64,000 bases of DNA from Hemileia vastatrix (GCA_030280995.1 JASXTE010000017.1:6213001-6277000); one strand, 5' to 3'; counted from the stretch's first letter, positions 1-12,538 are shown. Translations and numbers: made by a program. The notes: generated from the letters alone by a model not told the origin.

Positions 1-172
1 TCAGTTTAAAGTCTTGATGGACTAACACATTTTTCATATAAAGGCGGAGGAACCTCCATTCAAAGTGCTCCACAGCAAACCTGCTGAAATTCCACTCTTT
101 CTTCATTATCTACACATCACTGACATAATTTTCATTCATCTCTTTTCTCTGCATTATTTTTCTTCACAGATC

Positions 173-925
173 ATGGCTGAATCCCCAGACTTTGACCCAT
201 TGGACCTTCCCTGTTTCACTGCTCCAAAGGAATTTTCTTTTAAACAGTGAATCCACATGTGCAGGCCTTGTACCTTCACTCTTCTTACTCATCAAGCCAA
301 ATTCTATAACAGAGCCTGTGATTCTTGCAACTCTAAAAAGAAAAGATGTGAAAGAGACCCCAACTATCCAATACCTCTACCTTCACCTTCATACAAATAT
401 ATTTCCAGATCTCCTACCAGGTCACCAGAACTCGGGCCTTCTTTCTCTTCTTTATCATCCGCTCCTTCCAGAAGATCACACCGCTCTATTCCCAAATCAC
501 TCCCTAAAAGACCTGCTTTATCTTCTCAAGAATCTTCTTTTATCTCAGCAAATTTGGACAAATCAGCTTTAAAATCAGCTCCCAGGCTGCTAGACCATGT
601 CCAGGCAGCCCTCCCAGCGTTGGGCAGCCTGCCCGCCTTGCCAGAAAGCAAAAATAAGGCTCAAAACTCCCAAATTCAGCTAGATAACAGCAAAAATACA
701 CCATTAAACACCAACAACTCTATGCAACCACCTCCTAGTGCTCCCAGAGAAATGTGTACACACAAAATTTCTTCCCCAGACAACCCCAAAAATTCCAACA
801 TCTCTGGAAAATCTGCCAGAGGACCTTCTGAGAACACCAGAGCATGCAACACTGCTTCGAAACAAAAATCTCCAGTTACTTCAAGAAGAACTAACTACAC
901 CTCTCCTCTGGTTTCCAATTATTGA
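173..925 (+). pseudogene. Ser/Pro-rich protein with half zinc-cluster motif, first part
   Basis: The frame opens at ATG 173, which follows a good acceptor-like TTCTTCACAG, and runs to 925 with one in-frame TGA at 248-250. After the stop comes a cysteine motif C-x2-C-x6-C with a basic loop (ACDSCNSKKKRCER), which resembles the first half of a fungal Zn(II)2Cys6 cluster; the second three cysteines are not visible. The rest is low-complexity Ser/Pro/Asn, with RSPTRSPELGPSF echoed downstream at about 970-1010. The TGA would read Arg if it was CGA. The product could be a transcription-factor-like protein or an LTR-element gag with a CCHC-like knuckle. Function is not established. Confidence 0.4.
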
Positions 926-948
926 TCTGATTGTTGCTTTCTTCTAGA

Positions 949-1248
949 TATTCATCTATCAAGTCACAATCACCTTCCAGGTCACCTTCTCCTGATCCTT
1001 CCTTTAACAACCCTGGTTCTCCATCACCAGTGTCCAACCCAACTGGGACAAGCAATAATAATATCCACAACAACAACAGCAGCCCTGATGCTCCAAACAG
1101 GCCACAGGAATGCCCTTCTTCTCCTTCATCTTCTCAACACCATTTAGAGAATGATCATGAGAATCAATACCTCTATCTGGTTGATCCTGCTTCAAAATCA
1201 ATTCAACTTTCTTCAAAAGTTCAAATCCCGTCCGCTTACAAATTTTGA
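949..1248 (+). pseudogene. Ser/Pro-rich continuation of the zinc-cluster-like protein
   Basis: This open stretch is rich in Ser, Pro and Asn and begins directly after a strong acceptor-like site (CTGAT branch-like sequence, pyrimidine tract, TTCTAG ending at 947). It repeats the composition and the SPSRSPSPDPSF motif of the preceding ORF, so it is probably a second exon or a tandemly duplicated linker of the same protein. I could not find a donor giving a clean reading-frame join, so either the donor is lost or a frameshift exists. A likely 69-bp intron follows (1263-1331, GTAAGT donor, GTGTAG acceptor), and the frame entering it differs from the one in this ORF. Confidence 0.35.
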
Positions 1249-1331
1249 TGAGCTCCCAATCTGTAAGTACCAAATTAATAAATCCAATTTCTTTAACAGG
1301 AAACAATTACTGATCTAATTCTTCTGTGTAG

Positions 1332-1747
1332 TTGGAACCCTGCCCCTTGAAACTACAATAGGGATTGGCCAACCTCTAGAAACTACCTTAACGCTGGATT
1401 AGGCAAACATGAAAAAATACCTAAGCATGATATGTTCAAACATGCTTAAGGACTTTGCCCTCCACAGTCTGTTGAATGAGTTAGAAAAGAATCTGAGTAA
1501 ACAGCTCCTTGATGACCACTGGAAGATGTCTAGAATAATCAAGCACACCTTCCAACACACTATCCCTGCTTCCTCCACTTTTTCCCAAAAATTACCTTCA
1601 ACTCCTGTACCTGACCATTATAACCCATATACACTTTCCAGCTGCCTACACCACAAAGAAAACAGTTCTTCTTCCAATCCTGACAAAAAGCAAAAGGGCC
1701 ACCATAATCTGGATCAACTTCCGGAGGCTTCTTCTTCCAGACATTAA
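1332..1747 (+). pseudogene. C-terminal exon-like remnant of the same locus
   Basis: Sequence after the putative intron (acceptor TAG at 1329-1331) reads openly for about 22 codons, meets a TAG near 1400 and then runs open as a 112-codon ORF (1409-1747) ending in a Ser-rich tail. No domain is recognisable. Position and composition suggest it is the last part of the Ser/Pro-rich locus. Ordinary chance ORF status cannot be excluded. Confidence 0.25.
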
Positions 1748-1910
1748 AATAAAAAAGAAAGAAATTAATAAGTCACTAAATAGAGAGAACAATAATAATT
1801 AACAGATATATAAAAAAATTGTTTTATTTTTATTTTTTTTTAATTTTTTAATTTTTTAACTTTAATTTTAATTTTTAATTTTTTTTAATTTTTATTTATT
1901 TTTTTATTTA

Positions 1911-2456
1911 TTTTTATTTTTATTTTTATTTTTATTTTTATTTTTATTTTTATTTTTATTTTTATTTTTATTTTTATTTTTATTTTTATTTTTATTTTTA
2001 TTTTTATTTTTATTTTTATTTTTATTTTTATTTTTATTTTTATTTTTATTTTTATTTTTATTTTTATTTTTATTTTTATTTTTATTTTTATTTTTATTTT
2101 TATTTTTATTTTTATTTTTATTTTTATTTTTATTTTTATTTTTATTTTTATTTTTATTTTTATTTTTATTTTTATTTTTATTTTTATTTTTATTTTTATT
2201 TTTATTTTTATTTTTATTTTTATTTTTATTTTTATTTTTATTTTTATTTTTATTTTTATTTTTATTTTTATTTTTATTTTTATTTTTATTTTTATTTTTA
2301 TTTTTATTTTTATTTTTATTTTTATTTTTATTTTTATTTTTATTTTTATTTTTATTTTTATTTTTATTTTTATTTTTATTTTTATTTTTATTTTTATTTT
2401 TATTTTTATTTTTATTTTTATTTTTATTTTTATTTTTATTTTTATTTTTATTTTTA
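1911..2456 (+). repeat. (TTTTTA)n hexanucleotide microsatellite, about 91 copies
   Basis: From 1911 to 2456 the sequence is an uninterrupted run of the hexamer TTTTTA, about 546 bp, with less regular A/T tracts from 1800 to 1910 leading into it. It is not the TTAGGG telomere repeat. The purity suggests recent slippage expansion, or assembly collapse or expansion of a longer array. Confidence 0.95.
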
Positions 2457-3321
2457 CTGACTATTACTTAAACTACTAACATACTAAAAAAACTTGAAAA
2501 TAATTTAACAAAATTTCCCAAAAAAATATGAGAGCTGAGGAATTAGAATGAAATGAATAATAATAAGATGAAAGAAATAATAATTACAAATGGTATCCAC
2601 CAGCCAATTGATGATCTGATCCCCTGATACCTTACACACATCCAAGTGCACCTTGATGTGGATACACCATTAAATAATTAATAAATGAATTGAGATAAAA
2701 ATAAATTAAGAGAAATATCATCAATAAAGATAAGATGAAATTAATAGAAATTAAATTAAATAATAAAAAAAGTGAGATAATGATAAAAAAGAAAATAGCA
2801 TTTCCCGGCCTATTGTTGAGCATTTCCCTACCAATCATTACCCACATCCAGGTGACCCTGATGTGGTGTCACCATAAAATATAATTTGTGATTTTTCCTC
2901 TCTTTACATTCAAATAACCCCCATAAATAAATTAAAATAAAAAAAAGAGAAAAAAAGAAAAGAATACAAAGCCTCTATCTAACACAACCATAGACACAAA
3001 AATCAAAGAAAATAAAAAGAAAAAGTTCAGCTCCATAGAAAGTCCAGTCGAAGGAAATAATCACTGGGTGGGCTCCCTCCAATAAGTAAAAATGATGGGA
3101 AATCACCAGTGATCCACCAACAATACAAATAGACCAAAGAAGCCAGTCCCAAGCCAATAAGCCTGTTTAAAGTCATGGTGGACTTGAAACATGAATGAAA
3201 AAAACCAGAGCTAGGATTACACTAGGACAAACAAAATACTTGAAACAGAAATTATGGGGTAGCTGTTCTACAAAGCAGCCAGCTCGTCAGTTACCCCCAC
3301 ACTTGCCAAAATAAAATCTAG
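2457..3321. other. Gene-free AT-rich spacer with short direct repeats
   Basis: I see no supportable coding sequence. Two related blocks carrying a CACATCCA-GTG/GATGTGG hairpin followed by a CACCAT tail lie at about 2637-2670 and 2845-2875. A stretch at 3160-3180 (GTTTAAAGTC-TG-TGGACT) resembles the first 25 bases of the window, so these may be remnants of flanking repeats of an older element. Confidence 0.5.
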
Positions 3322-3705
3322 AAGGTGTCACTCGCCACGTGACACTCGAGGCGAAATTAACTCAATAAATCAATAATATCGAGCCCTAAATCTATACTCG
3401 AAGCGCAGAAAGCAATTCTCCATAGCAACTGCAATTTTCCTTTGTGTACTTACTATTTAACTGCGCCAGCCTAAACTCTAAATCTAAATTAGTCAATCTC
3501 CCAATAGGGTACCTTAGTCCTTTTCAATAAGCGACGCACAGCGCTAGGATCAACGAAATAGTATAGTAGTAGTTTTTTTTATTATTAAAGTTTTGTTAAT
3601 TAATTAAAAGGGGTAAATTGAGCATGGACGGATATTTAGTGGAGAGGGTCTAAGTGTATGTTAGTAATGGTCAATGGAATGGGAATGCTGCAATGGAAGG
3701 GAGGT
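3322..3705 (+). mobile_element. LTR fragment attached to Gypsy-1
   Basis: This block matches the reverse complement of 39712-40097 over its whole length, including the landmarks CACGTG near the start, AGCGCAGAAAGCAATTCTCC, AAGCGACGCACAGCGCT and the tail GGTAAATTGAGCATGGACGG. The matching copy continues into a TATA box, whereas this copy breaks off just before it and passes straight into the protease region of a Gypsy pol. It is therefore read as an LTR segment joined to pol by a deletion that removed the rest of the LTR, the leader and gag. Confidence 0.8.
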
Positions 3706-3729
3706 CAATAGGGAGTTGCTTTAAACCGC

Positions 3730-6700
3730 TTGAGATTCATTCTTTTTAAGGAGGATATCCCCTTCAGTTGTCTTATAGACTCTGGAGCTTCAATTTCTTT
3801 TGTTAGTTTATCTTTTGCCGAGAAGCTTCAACTAACATTTACAGATATCGATCGAACTTCCATCTATTTGGTCGAATCAGAGGAACCCAAATATTGGGTA
3901 AGTAAGAAAGTTTTATGGGTTTTCAACTTTCCGAATTTTCCCCCCTTTGAGTGGGAATTATCAGTCTTGGACACCCCAAGGATGGACGATACCATTCTTG
4001 GCCATCACTTTTTAACGCATTGGAATCCCGAAATTGATTGGACTAGGGGATTGATCACCCCACGCTCTAAGTACATTTCTGATTCTTCAATGCAGGTCAA
4101 TAGGGAGTTAAACAACCCGCCTGACAACGTCCTGCTAGAGGACAAATCTCTGCCAGATGACTTGCAAGCATCTGTACCTTCTTTAAATGAGCAATTGGCT
4201 AACCCTTCTAGCTCGATGACTTCACTCAAAGAGGATTTAAATTGCCTCGAAGTAATCCAATTATTCTCTCTCAATACAGGTATCCCCTCGACAGATTCTC
4301 TCAAAGATGAAGAGGACAACCAAATAAACGTTGAAGCCATCAAATCAACTCTACCGGAAATCTACCACGATTTCCTCAATGTTTTCTCAATCTGCAAGGC
4401 TGATAAGTTACCACCTCATTGACCCTACGACCATCAAATAGAGTTAATAGGCCCAGTACCTCCGGCAGGTCCTGTCTATTCTTTATCGAAGGACAAATCT
4501 CAAGTTCTTCGAGACTACATTGCAGAGAATGTAGCCAAAGGTTTCATCAGAGCCAGTAAATCTCCAACCGGCTCCCCTGTCCTCTTTGTAAAAAAGAAGG
4601 ACGGTAGTCTTAGGTTGTGTGTTGACTATAGAAAGCTCAACACAGTCACAAAGAAGAATGCATATCCTGTTCCTCCTATGTCATTACTTCTTACCCTTTT
4701 CAATGGTGCTAATTTCTTTTCTAAAATTGATCTTAGAGGCGCTTACAATCTGATTCGCATTGCAGAAGGTCATGAACCACTGACTGCAATGCGCACTAGA
4801 TTTGGTAGTTTTGAATATTTAGTTATGCCTTTTGGATTATGTAACGCAACTTCAACTTTTCAAACTTTTGTTAATGATATCTTTCAAGATGTTGTTGAAC
4901 AATTTGTAGTTGTCTATTTAGATGATATTTTAATATTCTTGAAAACACTAGATGAACATATTCATCATGTTCGACAGGTCCTAAATCGTCTTTGAGATCA
5001 TGGTCTCTACGCCAAGCATAATAAATGCGAATTCCACCTCAAATCAATTGATTTTTTGGGTTTTACGTTTTCCACTGACGGTTTAGTCATGGATGACAAA
5101 AAAGTCCAGAAAATCCTGAAATGGCCTGAGCCCAAAAACATTAAATCGCTCCAAGGATTTTTGGGTTTTGCAAACTTCTATAGAAGATTTATTAAAGATT
5201 ACTCTTAAACTATTTCCAATCTTACTTCTCTTCTTAGAAAAGATATTACTTTTGTCTTTACTTCTACAGCACAAAAGGAATTCGAAGCACTAAAAACGGA
5301 GTTCACCACAGCCCCAATTCTTCGGCATTTTGATCCTTCTGCCTCGACAATAGTTGAGACAGATGCGAGCGATTATGCTATTTCAGGGGTCATCTCCCAA
5401 TTAAATCCTGAAACAAATTTGTTTCATCCTGTTGCTTTTGAGTCACACAAACTCATAGCCGCAGAATTAAATTATGAAATTCATGACAAAGAGCTTTTAG
5501 CTATTATCCATTGTCTTAAAAAATGGCGTTCTTTTCTTCTCAGCCTAGATAGTCCTTTTCAAATTTTAACAGATCATAATGCTTTGAAATACTTCATGTC
5601 TTCTAAAGTGTTAACCAGGCGTCAAGCCAGGTGGGCTGAATTTTTGTCTGAATTTTGTTTCTCTATTTCCTATTGCCCAGGAAAAAACTGCATTGTCCCA
5701 GATATCTTGTCACGTCGGGACGACGTTTACCCACAGCGGGGGGACGCATTTGCTGACAAGAACCCAGCAAATGTGCAATCAATCTTCAACGAATCAATGT
5801 TAACGACTCATCAACTTAATTCAATGACAATTCAATCTTTTTGAAATCCACTATCCAACATCCTCGAAGCTCAGTCGAAGGACGATAATTGTTTAGGGTT
5901 AAAAGACAAAATACTCTTGAAGCAAGGGGCCAAAAGATTTAGTATTGAATCAGGTCTATTAGTCTTCAAAGGTAGAGTAGTCATACCCGACAACAATGAG
6001 ATAAAATTATGGATTTTCAACAGTCGACATGATTCTCCGTTAGCTGGTCATTTTGGGGTTGATAAAACCTACCAGTTAATAGCGAGGGATTTCTTCTGGC
6101 CAGGTATGACCAAGGAAATCAAGGCCTATATAAAAGCTTGTTACAAATGTAATAGGAATAAGGCTCACCGTCACCGGAAGCATGGGTTGCTTCAACCACT
6201 TCCTATTCCCTCTAAACCTTGGGAATCTTTATCGATGGATTTCATTTCTCAACTTCCTATTTCTAATGATTTTGATGCTATATTAGTAATAGTAGATAGA
6301 TTTTCAAAAATGTCTATTTTTATTAAAACCACTACTACTGCTACAGCAGAAGATTTGTCAAAATTGTTTCTAGAATATGTATTTTCTAAACACGGCTTAC
6401 CAAATGATATTATTTCAGATAGAGGCTTATTGTTTGTATCCACATTCTGGACCCAACTGTGTCGACAACTCAATATCACGAGGAATCTCTCCACGGCCTA
6501 TCACCCTGAAACCGATGGTCAAACAGAAAGAGTTAACCAAATCCTCGAACAATATCTTCGAATGTATTTCAGTACCAACAAGACAATTGGACCACATGGC
6601 TACCATTGGCCGAATTTGCTTATAATAACTCGACTCATTCTTCGACACGACAATCTCCCTTAGAAACCAATTATGGACGACATCCTCGATTCAACTCAAT

Positions 6701-7283
6701 TCATGTAGGAACTAATCATCCTGCGGAACATTATCTTCGAACTATATCACAACTCCAAGAAGAACTTAAAACAAATTTGGAATCAGTGATTCGAAGATAC
6801 AAGGAACAGGCCGACAAACATTGACAATCTGCTCCTTCCTTTAAACCAGGCGACAAAGTATGGCTTGATGCACAAAACGTCCGAACAACAAGACCATCAA
6901 AGAAACTGGCTGAAAAGCGCTTGGGACCATTCAAAATCGACTCTGAAGTCTCTAAAACTGCATTTCGACTCAAGTTACCTCCTAAATGGCAGGCGATTCA
7001 CCCTGTTTTCCATGTATCTCTCCTGGAACTGGCTCGAGAAATATACCCGGGCAAGAACCAACCCCCTCTGGAACCGGTCGAAGTAGAAGATCATCTAGAG
7101 TGGGAAGTAAGTCGTATCCTTGATTCAAGAATACGCAAGGGGAAACTTCAATACCTCGTGGAATGGGAAGGCTTCCTCAATGACTCAGACAAAACATCCT
7201 GGGAACCAGCCATCAATGTTTCTAACGCTCCTGAACTCCTAAAATCTTTTCATTCAAAATATCCTTTAAAACCAAAACCTTAA
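3730..7283 (+). pseudogene. Gypsy-1 chromodomain pol (protease, RT, RNase H, integrase, chromodomain)
   Basis: Successive open segments in one frame give a Ty3/Gypsy chromovirus pol. In order: aspartic protease (LIDSGASISFVS, about 3775); reverse transcriptase (VDYRKLNTV and VYLDDILIF, about 4620-4950); RNase H (about 5350-5720); integrase with the H-H-C-C zinc-binding part (about 6030-6160) and the catalytic D, D and E in DFISQLP, ISDRGLLF and [10 protein letters not shown]; and a C-terminal chromodomain (EWEVSRILDSR to YLVEWEGF, about 7100-7200). Gag is absent. It is dead: in-frame stops at 4420 (TGA), 4993 (TGA), 5206 (TAA), 5842 (TGA) and 6822 (TGA), plus a frame change at about 6575-6600 consistent with one lost base. 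At all four TGA sites Arg fits the flanking family sequence. Confidence 0.93.
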
Positions 7284-8266
7284 AATTTCTTTATTTAAAA
7301 TTTTCTTTTCTTTTCTTTCTTTCTTTAAAATCTAAAACATCTCTTAAATTTCTTAGCCTTGTTTTCTTTTTTCTCTCTTCTTTTTCTTTCTTCTCCTTCT
7401 ATAAAATTTCCTCCAAAACCAACTAAAATTAAAATCAAAATTAAAATTAAAGAAAATAAAATTAAATTAAATTAAATTAAATAAAATAAAATAAAATAAA
7501 ATAAAATAAAATAAAATAAAATAGAATAAACATAAATAATAATAAAAAAAAAAAAAAAACTCATAAATCTCTCTAAATATTTTCCTTCTTTTCTTTTTCA
7601 ATTCTTTAAATACATTCTTTTCTTAAATTTAAAATTCTCTTCAAAAAACTTCTCTTCCAAAAAATTTTCTTCTCTCTTTTAAAAACTTTCTTTCCTTTGA
7701 ATCATAAAATCTTGTACGACACGACCATTTCCTCCAACTTAACTTCAACCCCTGAATCTCCCTATAATAATTCTTCAAAACAAATAATTCTTCTTTTCAA
7801 ACTCTCTTAAATTCTAAATTCTGTTTTTTTTCTTTTCTTTCTTCTTCCTCTCTTTTCAACTAAAATTTCTTAAAAAAAAAAAAAAAAAAAAATTCAAAAA
7901 TCCTCAATTTAACAAATTCATCTCAATCACAAAACTGTTTCTTTTTTCTCTCTCTTTTCTTATATAAAAATTTTTCTTTTTTTTTTAAAAAAAAAAAAAA
8001 AACAAAACACTAAAACTTCCTTCAATTAAAACAACCTTTTTTCCTTTCTTTGAAATTCCTCTTTCAAATTCTAAATTTTTTTTATTTAAAACTTCTTTTT
8101 CTTTTCTTTTTTTTCTTTTCTTTTTCTCTCTCTCTCAAATCTTATAAAATTAAACAACATTTACCTACAATGAAAAAAAAATAATACTAATAATAAAATA
8201 AAATAAAAATAAAATAAAATTAAAATACAATTTTTTTTCTCTACTTCTTTACATCTCCTTTTCTTT
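7284..8266. other. Low-complexity pyrimidine/A-rich spacer
   Basis: About 980 bp of TTTCT-type pyrimidine tracts, poly-A runs and a TAAAA/AAATA microsatellite (about 7430-7530). It lies immediately after the Gypsy-1 stop and before the C-terminus of Gypsy-3. No LTR homologous to the Gypsy-3 LTR is visible here, so neither element has a recognisable 3' LTR at this junction. Confidence 0.6.
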
Positions 8267-9465
8267 TCAAATCTTTTCTTTTAACTTCTCTCGAACCAAT
8301 ATTTTCATTTTCTCCAAAACTACCCTTATTTCCTTCCTGCATTTCTCAAATACCTCCTCCTCTCCTACCGGAACCACCTCTCCCATCTCCAATAGCTCCT
8401 CTGCCACGTCGAAGGAAGCAGCGTTAATAATAGCGTGGACCTCCCCACATAGTTCTTCCGCGAACCTTACTCGTCGACCTTGACAAGGTTTCTTCGACCA
8501 CACCTGGTCCAGGGTGTCTTCGGGCTCTTCAACTACTTCCGTGGCTGGAGGGTTTGCCTCAGTTGGTATAACCGGCGCAGGCTCCGCAATCGGCTCTTCA
8601 AGGTTATTCGATGGTAAGGCCCATTCCATCTTTCATCAAACATTTTTACCCACTGACTCTCCAAACTTCTATTATACACCAAAACCAAACAACCAGGTTT
8701 CAAGAGATCCCTGAGTCTATGAGCCAACTTCTTGTCCCAGTATCTGACTGATTGATTTCTTATCTTCATCATTCTAGAGTATGTCTTCTCTTGAAATTTT
8801 TCTCTACATTCCAACTTTTGCATCCTGGCACAGAGAAAATCTTCTGTTGAGCATACATCATCCCAATCAATTCCAAGATAAGAGACAGCTTTTGAATCCA
8901 CTGGTAGAACAGCTTTCTGCCCAAACATTAATTCATAAGGTGAATAGCTAGTTGTCCTTTTCACAATGACTCTATCAGCAAACAAAATCAAGGGTAAATA
9001 ATTCTTCCATTATTCAGAACTATCTCCACACATCTTCACCTAAGAATTATTGATAACTTGATGGCCTCTGTCAATCGTGCGTTCAGCTTCCGGATAATAA
9101 GGTGGAACCCTTCTGACTTTAGAACCAATACTTACCAAAGCTTCTTTAAATGCAGCTCTAAACTCTGGCCCACCATCAGCAGTCACCGAATTCATCAACC
9201 CATACCTAAACACCCAGTCCTTCTTCAAAAATTCTGCCACATTTTTGGAAGTCAAATTAACCATAGGCACTGCCTCAACCCAACCAGAAAAATCATCCCT
9301 GGGAACAATCAAGTATTTATACCTGCCCATTTTAATATGGACAGAATTCAAACTGACCCTTTCAAACACAGTTGATTCTCCAGTAGCACAGCCAACCTTT
9401 TTAGGTTTCAACTGACTTCCTCTTTGAAATTCTTCGAAAGATTGAGCCCAACCCTGAACAGCCAA
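8267..9465 (-). pseudogene. Gypsy-3 integrase and C-terminal tail
   Basis: Three minus-strand segments: an integrase core (9465-9040) with catalytic regions PRDDFSGWVEA, VTADGGPEF and a decayed third motif (YYPEAERTIDRGH, about 9085); an integrase C-terminal domain (8991-8533; TTSYSPYELMFGQ, then RWNGPYHR); and an acidic tail (8629-8267). The frame changes between segments. The core belongs to the Gypsy integrase fold but is clearly distinct from the chromodomain elements nearby, and no chromodomain is seen. Upstream sequence to about 9760 contains in-frame stops and probably held the zinc-binding part. Non-functional. Confidence 0.85.
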
Positions 9466-9763
9466 CTCTATACCTGATCACCAAAATCTATCAGCTACTT
9501 GTCTATAAGTATCTCTAAAGCTTCTATGACCAAGTTATTCATTAAAAGACTTTAACACCAACTCTTGACCCTTCTTCTGAGTAACCACTACTTGAGGATT
9601 TGGATGTCTCCTCCTCATCAACCTCCTTCCCGACACATAAAAGCCAGGAGTCTTCTTCTTGATTTCCACCCAAGTATCATCATCACAAATATCTGGCCTC
9701 TACAAGGTTAACAGATATTCAACCATAATAAAATAAAACCCAGTCTGACCCCAGGTCCCATCT

Positions 9764-11749
9764 TCAAAATCTAACAAAAAACATCCAAGGGTACAACCCT
9801 GTCATCAAAATCACCAGTGTACACATCAACCACTTGACCAGCGCAACCAGGACACCAATCCCTAAATTTTGGTAAATCCTTTTTCTCCCACTGAATCTTA
9901 AGAGAGTCAAGTTCACAAAAAAAACACCATTTTCAAATTTGGAGCCATCCCAAACAACAGCTCCATCTTCATCACCAGAATCAAGATAAGAACCAACCAG
10001 TCCAACCTCTTGGTGGAGGAGAGAAAAATATTCCAGTTTAGCCTCATATGGGAGGAGAGAAAAATATTCAGCACCCTTTAAGCTGGCCATAACCACTGTA
10101 ACGTCTTTATCAAACTCTTCAGAGTCTGAATCTTCATCTGTAGGTGGTCTCCTTGATAATCAATCAGGCAGTGTAAAAGTTTTTCCAGGTTTGTTTACCA
10201 GGTCAAAAGAGAAATTCTGAATAAGTGCCACCCACCTAGTCATTGGAGAATTTGGAAGTCTATGTATAATGATCATTTGAACCAGAGATTTTGCATCTAC
10301 CTGCAGCTCAAAATGCTTCCCCCACAAAACATTTGCAGCTTCTTCAAAATTTTTTCTACACCACACAATTCCAACTTAGGTTGAGAACATCTAGATTCAA
10401 CCTCATTAAATACCATGGACTCATACCTTACAGGCCTGACCCTCCCAGTTTTATCTTCTTGAGACAAAACAGCACCAGCAGCCATATAACTTGAGTCCAC
10501 AGCCAAATAAATTTTTCCAGCTCCCACTCTATAATTCAACTTGTGAAGAATAATATCTTCACCTACCACCTTCTTCAACTTCTAAAAATCCTCTTCACAC
10601 TCTTCAAGCCATTCTCACACTGCATCTTTCCTGGCCAATACCCTTAAAGGTGAAGCCAACAAAGAAAAATCTTTAATAAAAATTCTGACATACACACAAA
10701 CCCCCAAAAATCCCCTGATTTCAGTAGTATTTTTAGGCCTTGGCCATGACTGAATTTTATTAATATTTTTTTTCTTCATAATACTTCCCTCCTTACATAC
10801 CACATGGCCCAAAATTTCCAGAGCAGGAAAACAACAACAAAACTTGGACCCAGGAATTTTCAAACCAGCCTCTTCAATCCTAAACAATTCTCTCTAGAGT
10901 AATTGCATATTCCCAAAAAAATGTCCGTATACCTGGGTTCTCCTTCAGCGCCACATTTCCATAATCAGTGGAGGGTTCTTTGATTCCACCATCATCAATA
11001 AATATACTAGCATGAGTAGGAAACTCATCCTGTAAAATCCAAGCCATTTGTGCTTGATATACTGCTACTGAATTAGTTGCTCCTTGAGGAAAGCTAGTGA
11101 GCTTAAATCTTCCCAGAGGAGTCTCAAATGTTTTAAGTGGCAGTCAATCAGTGTGAAGTTCCCTTTCATCATAACCACCCATAATATCTCCCAAACCAAA
11201 GCACACCCTTCCAGAAAAAGCTTTCATAAAGTCCTCTGAACTTGGAAGCATCCCAGTATCATAGATAGTGACTCTATTCAAGGCTCTTATATTATGCACC
11301 ACCCTCAGCTTCCCATTCTGCTTCTTTACACAGAAAACAGGAATTGAGTAACTAGATGTTGATTTTTTGTATAAACCAGTCCTGACTCTTTCCCTAACAA
11401 TCTCTCAAAAATCATCCCTAATAGAAGCTGGAATTTGAATAGCTTTGATTTGCCAAGATTTATGAAAAACCACAGAAATCAAGTAATGTTTCCCATACAA
11501 GTGTTTCAACACCCCCCTTTCTTCTTCAAAAAATTCCAAAGCGCTCTCCCTGAGCAAAATAACATGCAACAACAACTTTTTTTCCTCATCAGACAACCAC
11601 CCATAAGGACCAAAATTAACAACTTTCAACCCTTCCACAGTCACCCTAGTAGTTTCCACAAAATCATGAGTATTCTTCACCAGAGGAGTACAGTAAGGAT
11701 CTCTTGATAAAGGAGGTATCTTCAAAGGAGGATTCAAACCTACAGGCAT
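9764..11749 (-). pseudogene. Gypsy-3 reverse transcriptase and RNase H
   Basis: Minus-strand segments give an N-terminal lead-in (11749-11405), an RT with fingers motif CVKKQNGKLRVVHNIRALN (about 11300), the catalytic motif FIDDGG (about 11000) in place of the more usual YxDD, a thumb/connection with RGFLGVCVYVRIFI (about 10700), and RNase H with YLAVDSSYMAAGAVLSQ (about 10510) and VDAKSLVQMI (about 10280). Premature stops and frame changes separate the parts. The FIDD-type RT marks a separate Gypsy lineage from Gypsy-1 and Gypsy-2. Confidence 0.85.
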
Positions 11750-11812
11750 AGGCTCATTGACAGGGATACTCTTCTGTGCTACCTTCTTATACTTTTTAGC
11801 TCCACCTTCAAC

Positions 11813-12538
11813 TTAAGGTATCTTCAGAACATCTTCACCACCAGACCTGGAACAAAAACATAGGGTTTCCCCATTTCCCACATGTGTGTCAATGGTAATG
11901 TTTTTGAAAGGTGTAGAAGAAACCCTAGCGGTGCATGATTGGGAGGACTTACTTTTATTCCCCAATCTCACCACTCCAAAACTATTCCATGACTCCACAT
12001 CTTCATCCTCACTTCCATCTTCTAAATCTTCAAATCTTGATTCATCTTCTAAATCACATCTTCTAAAATTGTGCATTTTATCCTCATTCTGGAGGCCTAA
12101 AAATTGATCTTTATGATCTTCTTTCTTAAAAATTTTGTGCAGTTTTACCTCATGCTGGAGGCCCAAAAATTGATCTTGATGATCTTATTTCTTTAAAATT
12201 TTGTGCAGTTTAACCTCATGCTGGAGACCCAGGAATTGATATTGATGATATTCACAAAAATAATACTTTTCTTCTTTCTTGATTATCCTCAGTTTTTTTT
12301 CTTTATTTTCTTCAGTTATCTTAAAATTTTTATATTCTTTTCTTGAGTCTTCTTCTATCCTACATAAATAACCTGGGGTTTCCCCAATGCTCAAAGACAT
12401 GGCCAAGGTCATGTTTTTGAAAGGTGTAGAAGAAACCCTAGCAGTGCAAAATTGGGAGGACTTACTTTTTGACCCCAATCTCATCACTCCGCAGCTTTTT
12501 GGCATATCTTTAAATAAAGATATATAACAAATCCTCAT
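11813..12538 (-). repeat. Duplicated linker with 64-bp minisatellite between protease and RT of Gypsy-3
   Basis: A block of about 80 bp at 11901-11980 recurs almost unchanged at 12413-12492, in both encoding KSSQ-CTARVSSTPFKN on the minus strand. Between them a unit of about 64 bp is repeated roughly three times (about 12058-12253), each encoding a version of FLGLQHEVKLHKI. The segment is highly charged. Two open frames of 117 codons cover it, but the direct repeats show recent tandem duplication inside the element, so each ORF is only part of an expanded linker. Confidence 0.8.

Noticed and set aside
1911..2456. Telomere repeat
   Set aside because: The unit is TTTTTA, not TTAGGG or a known fungal variant, and coding relics lie on both sides.
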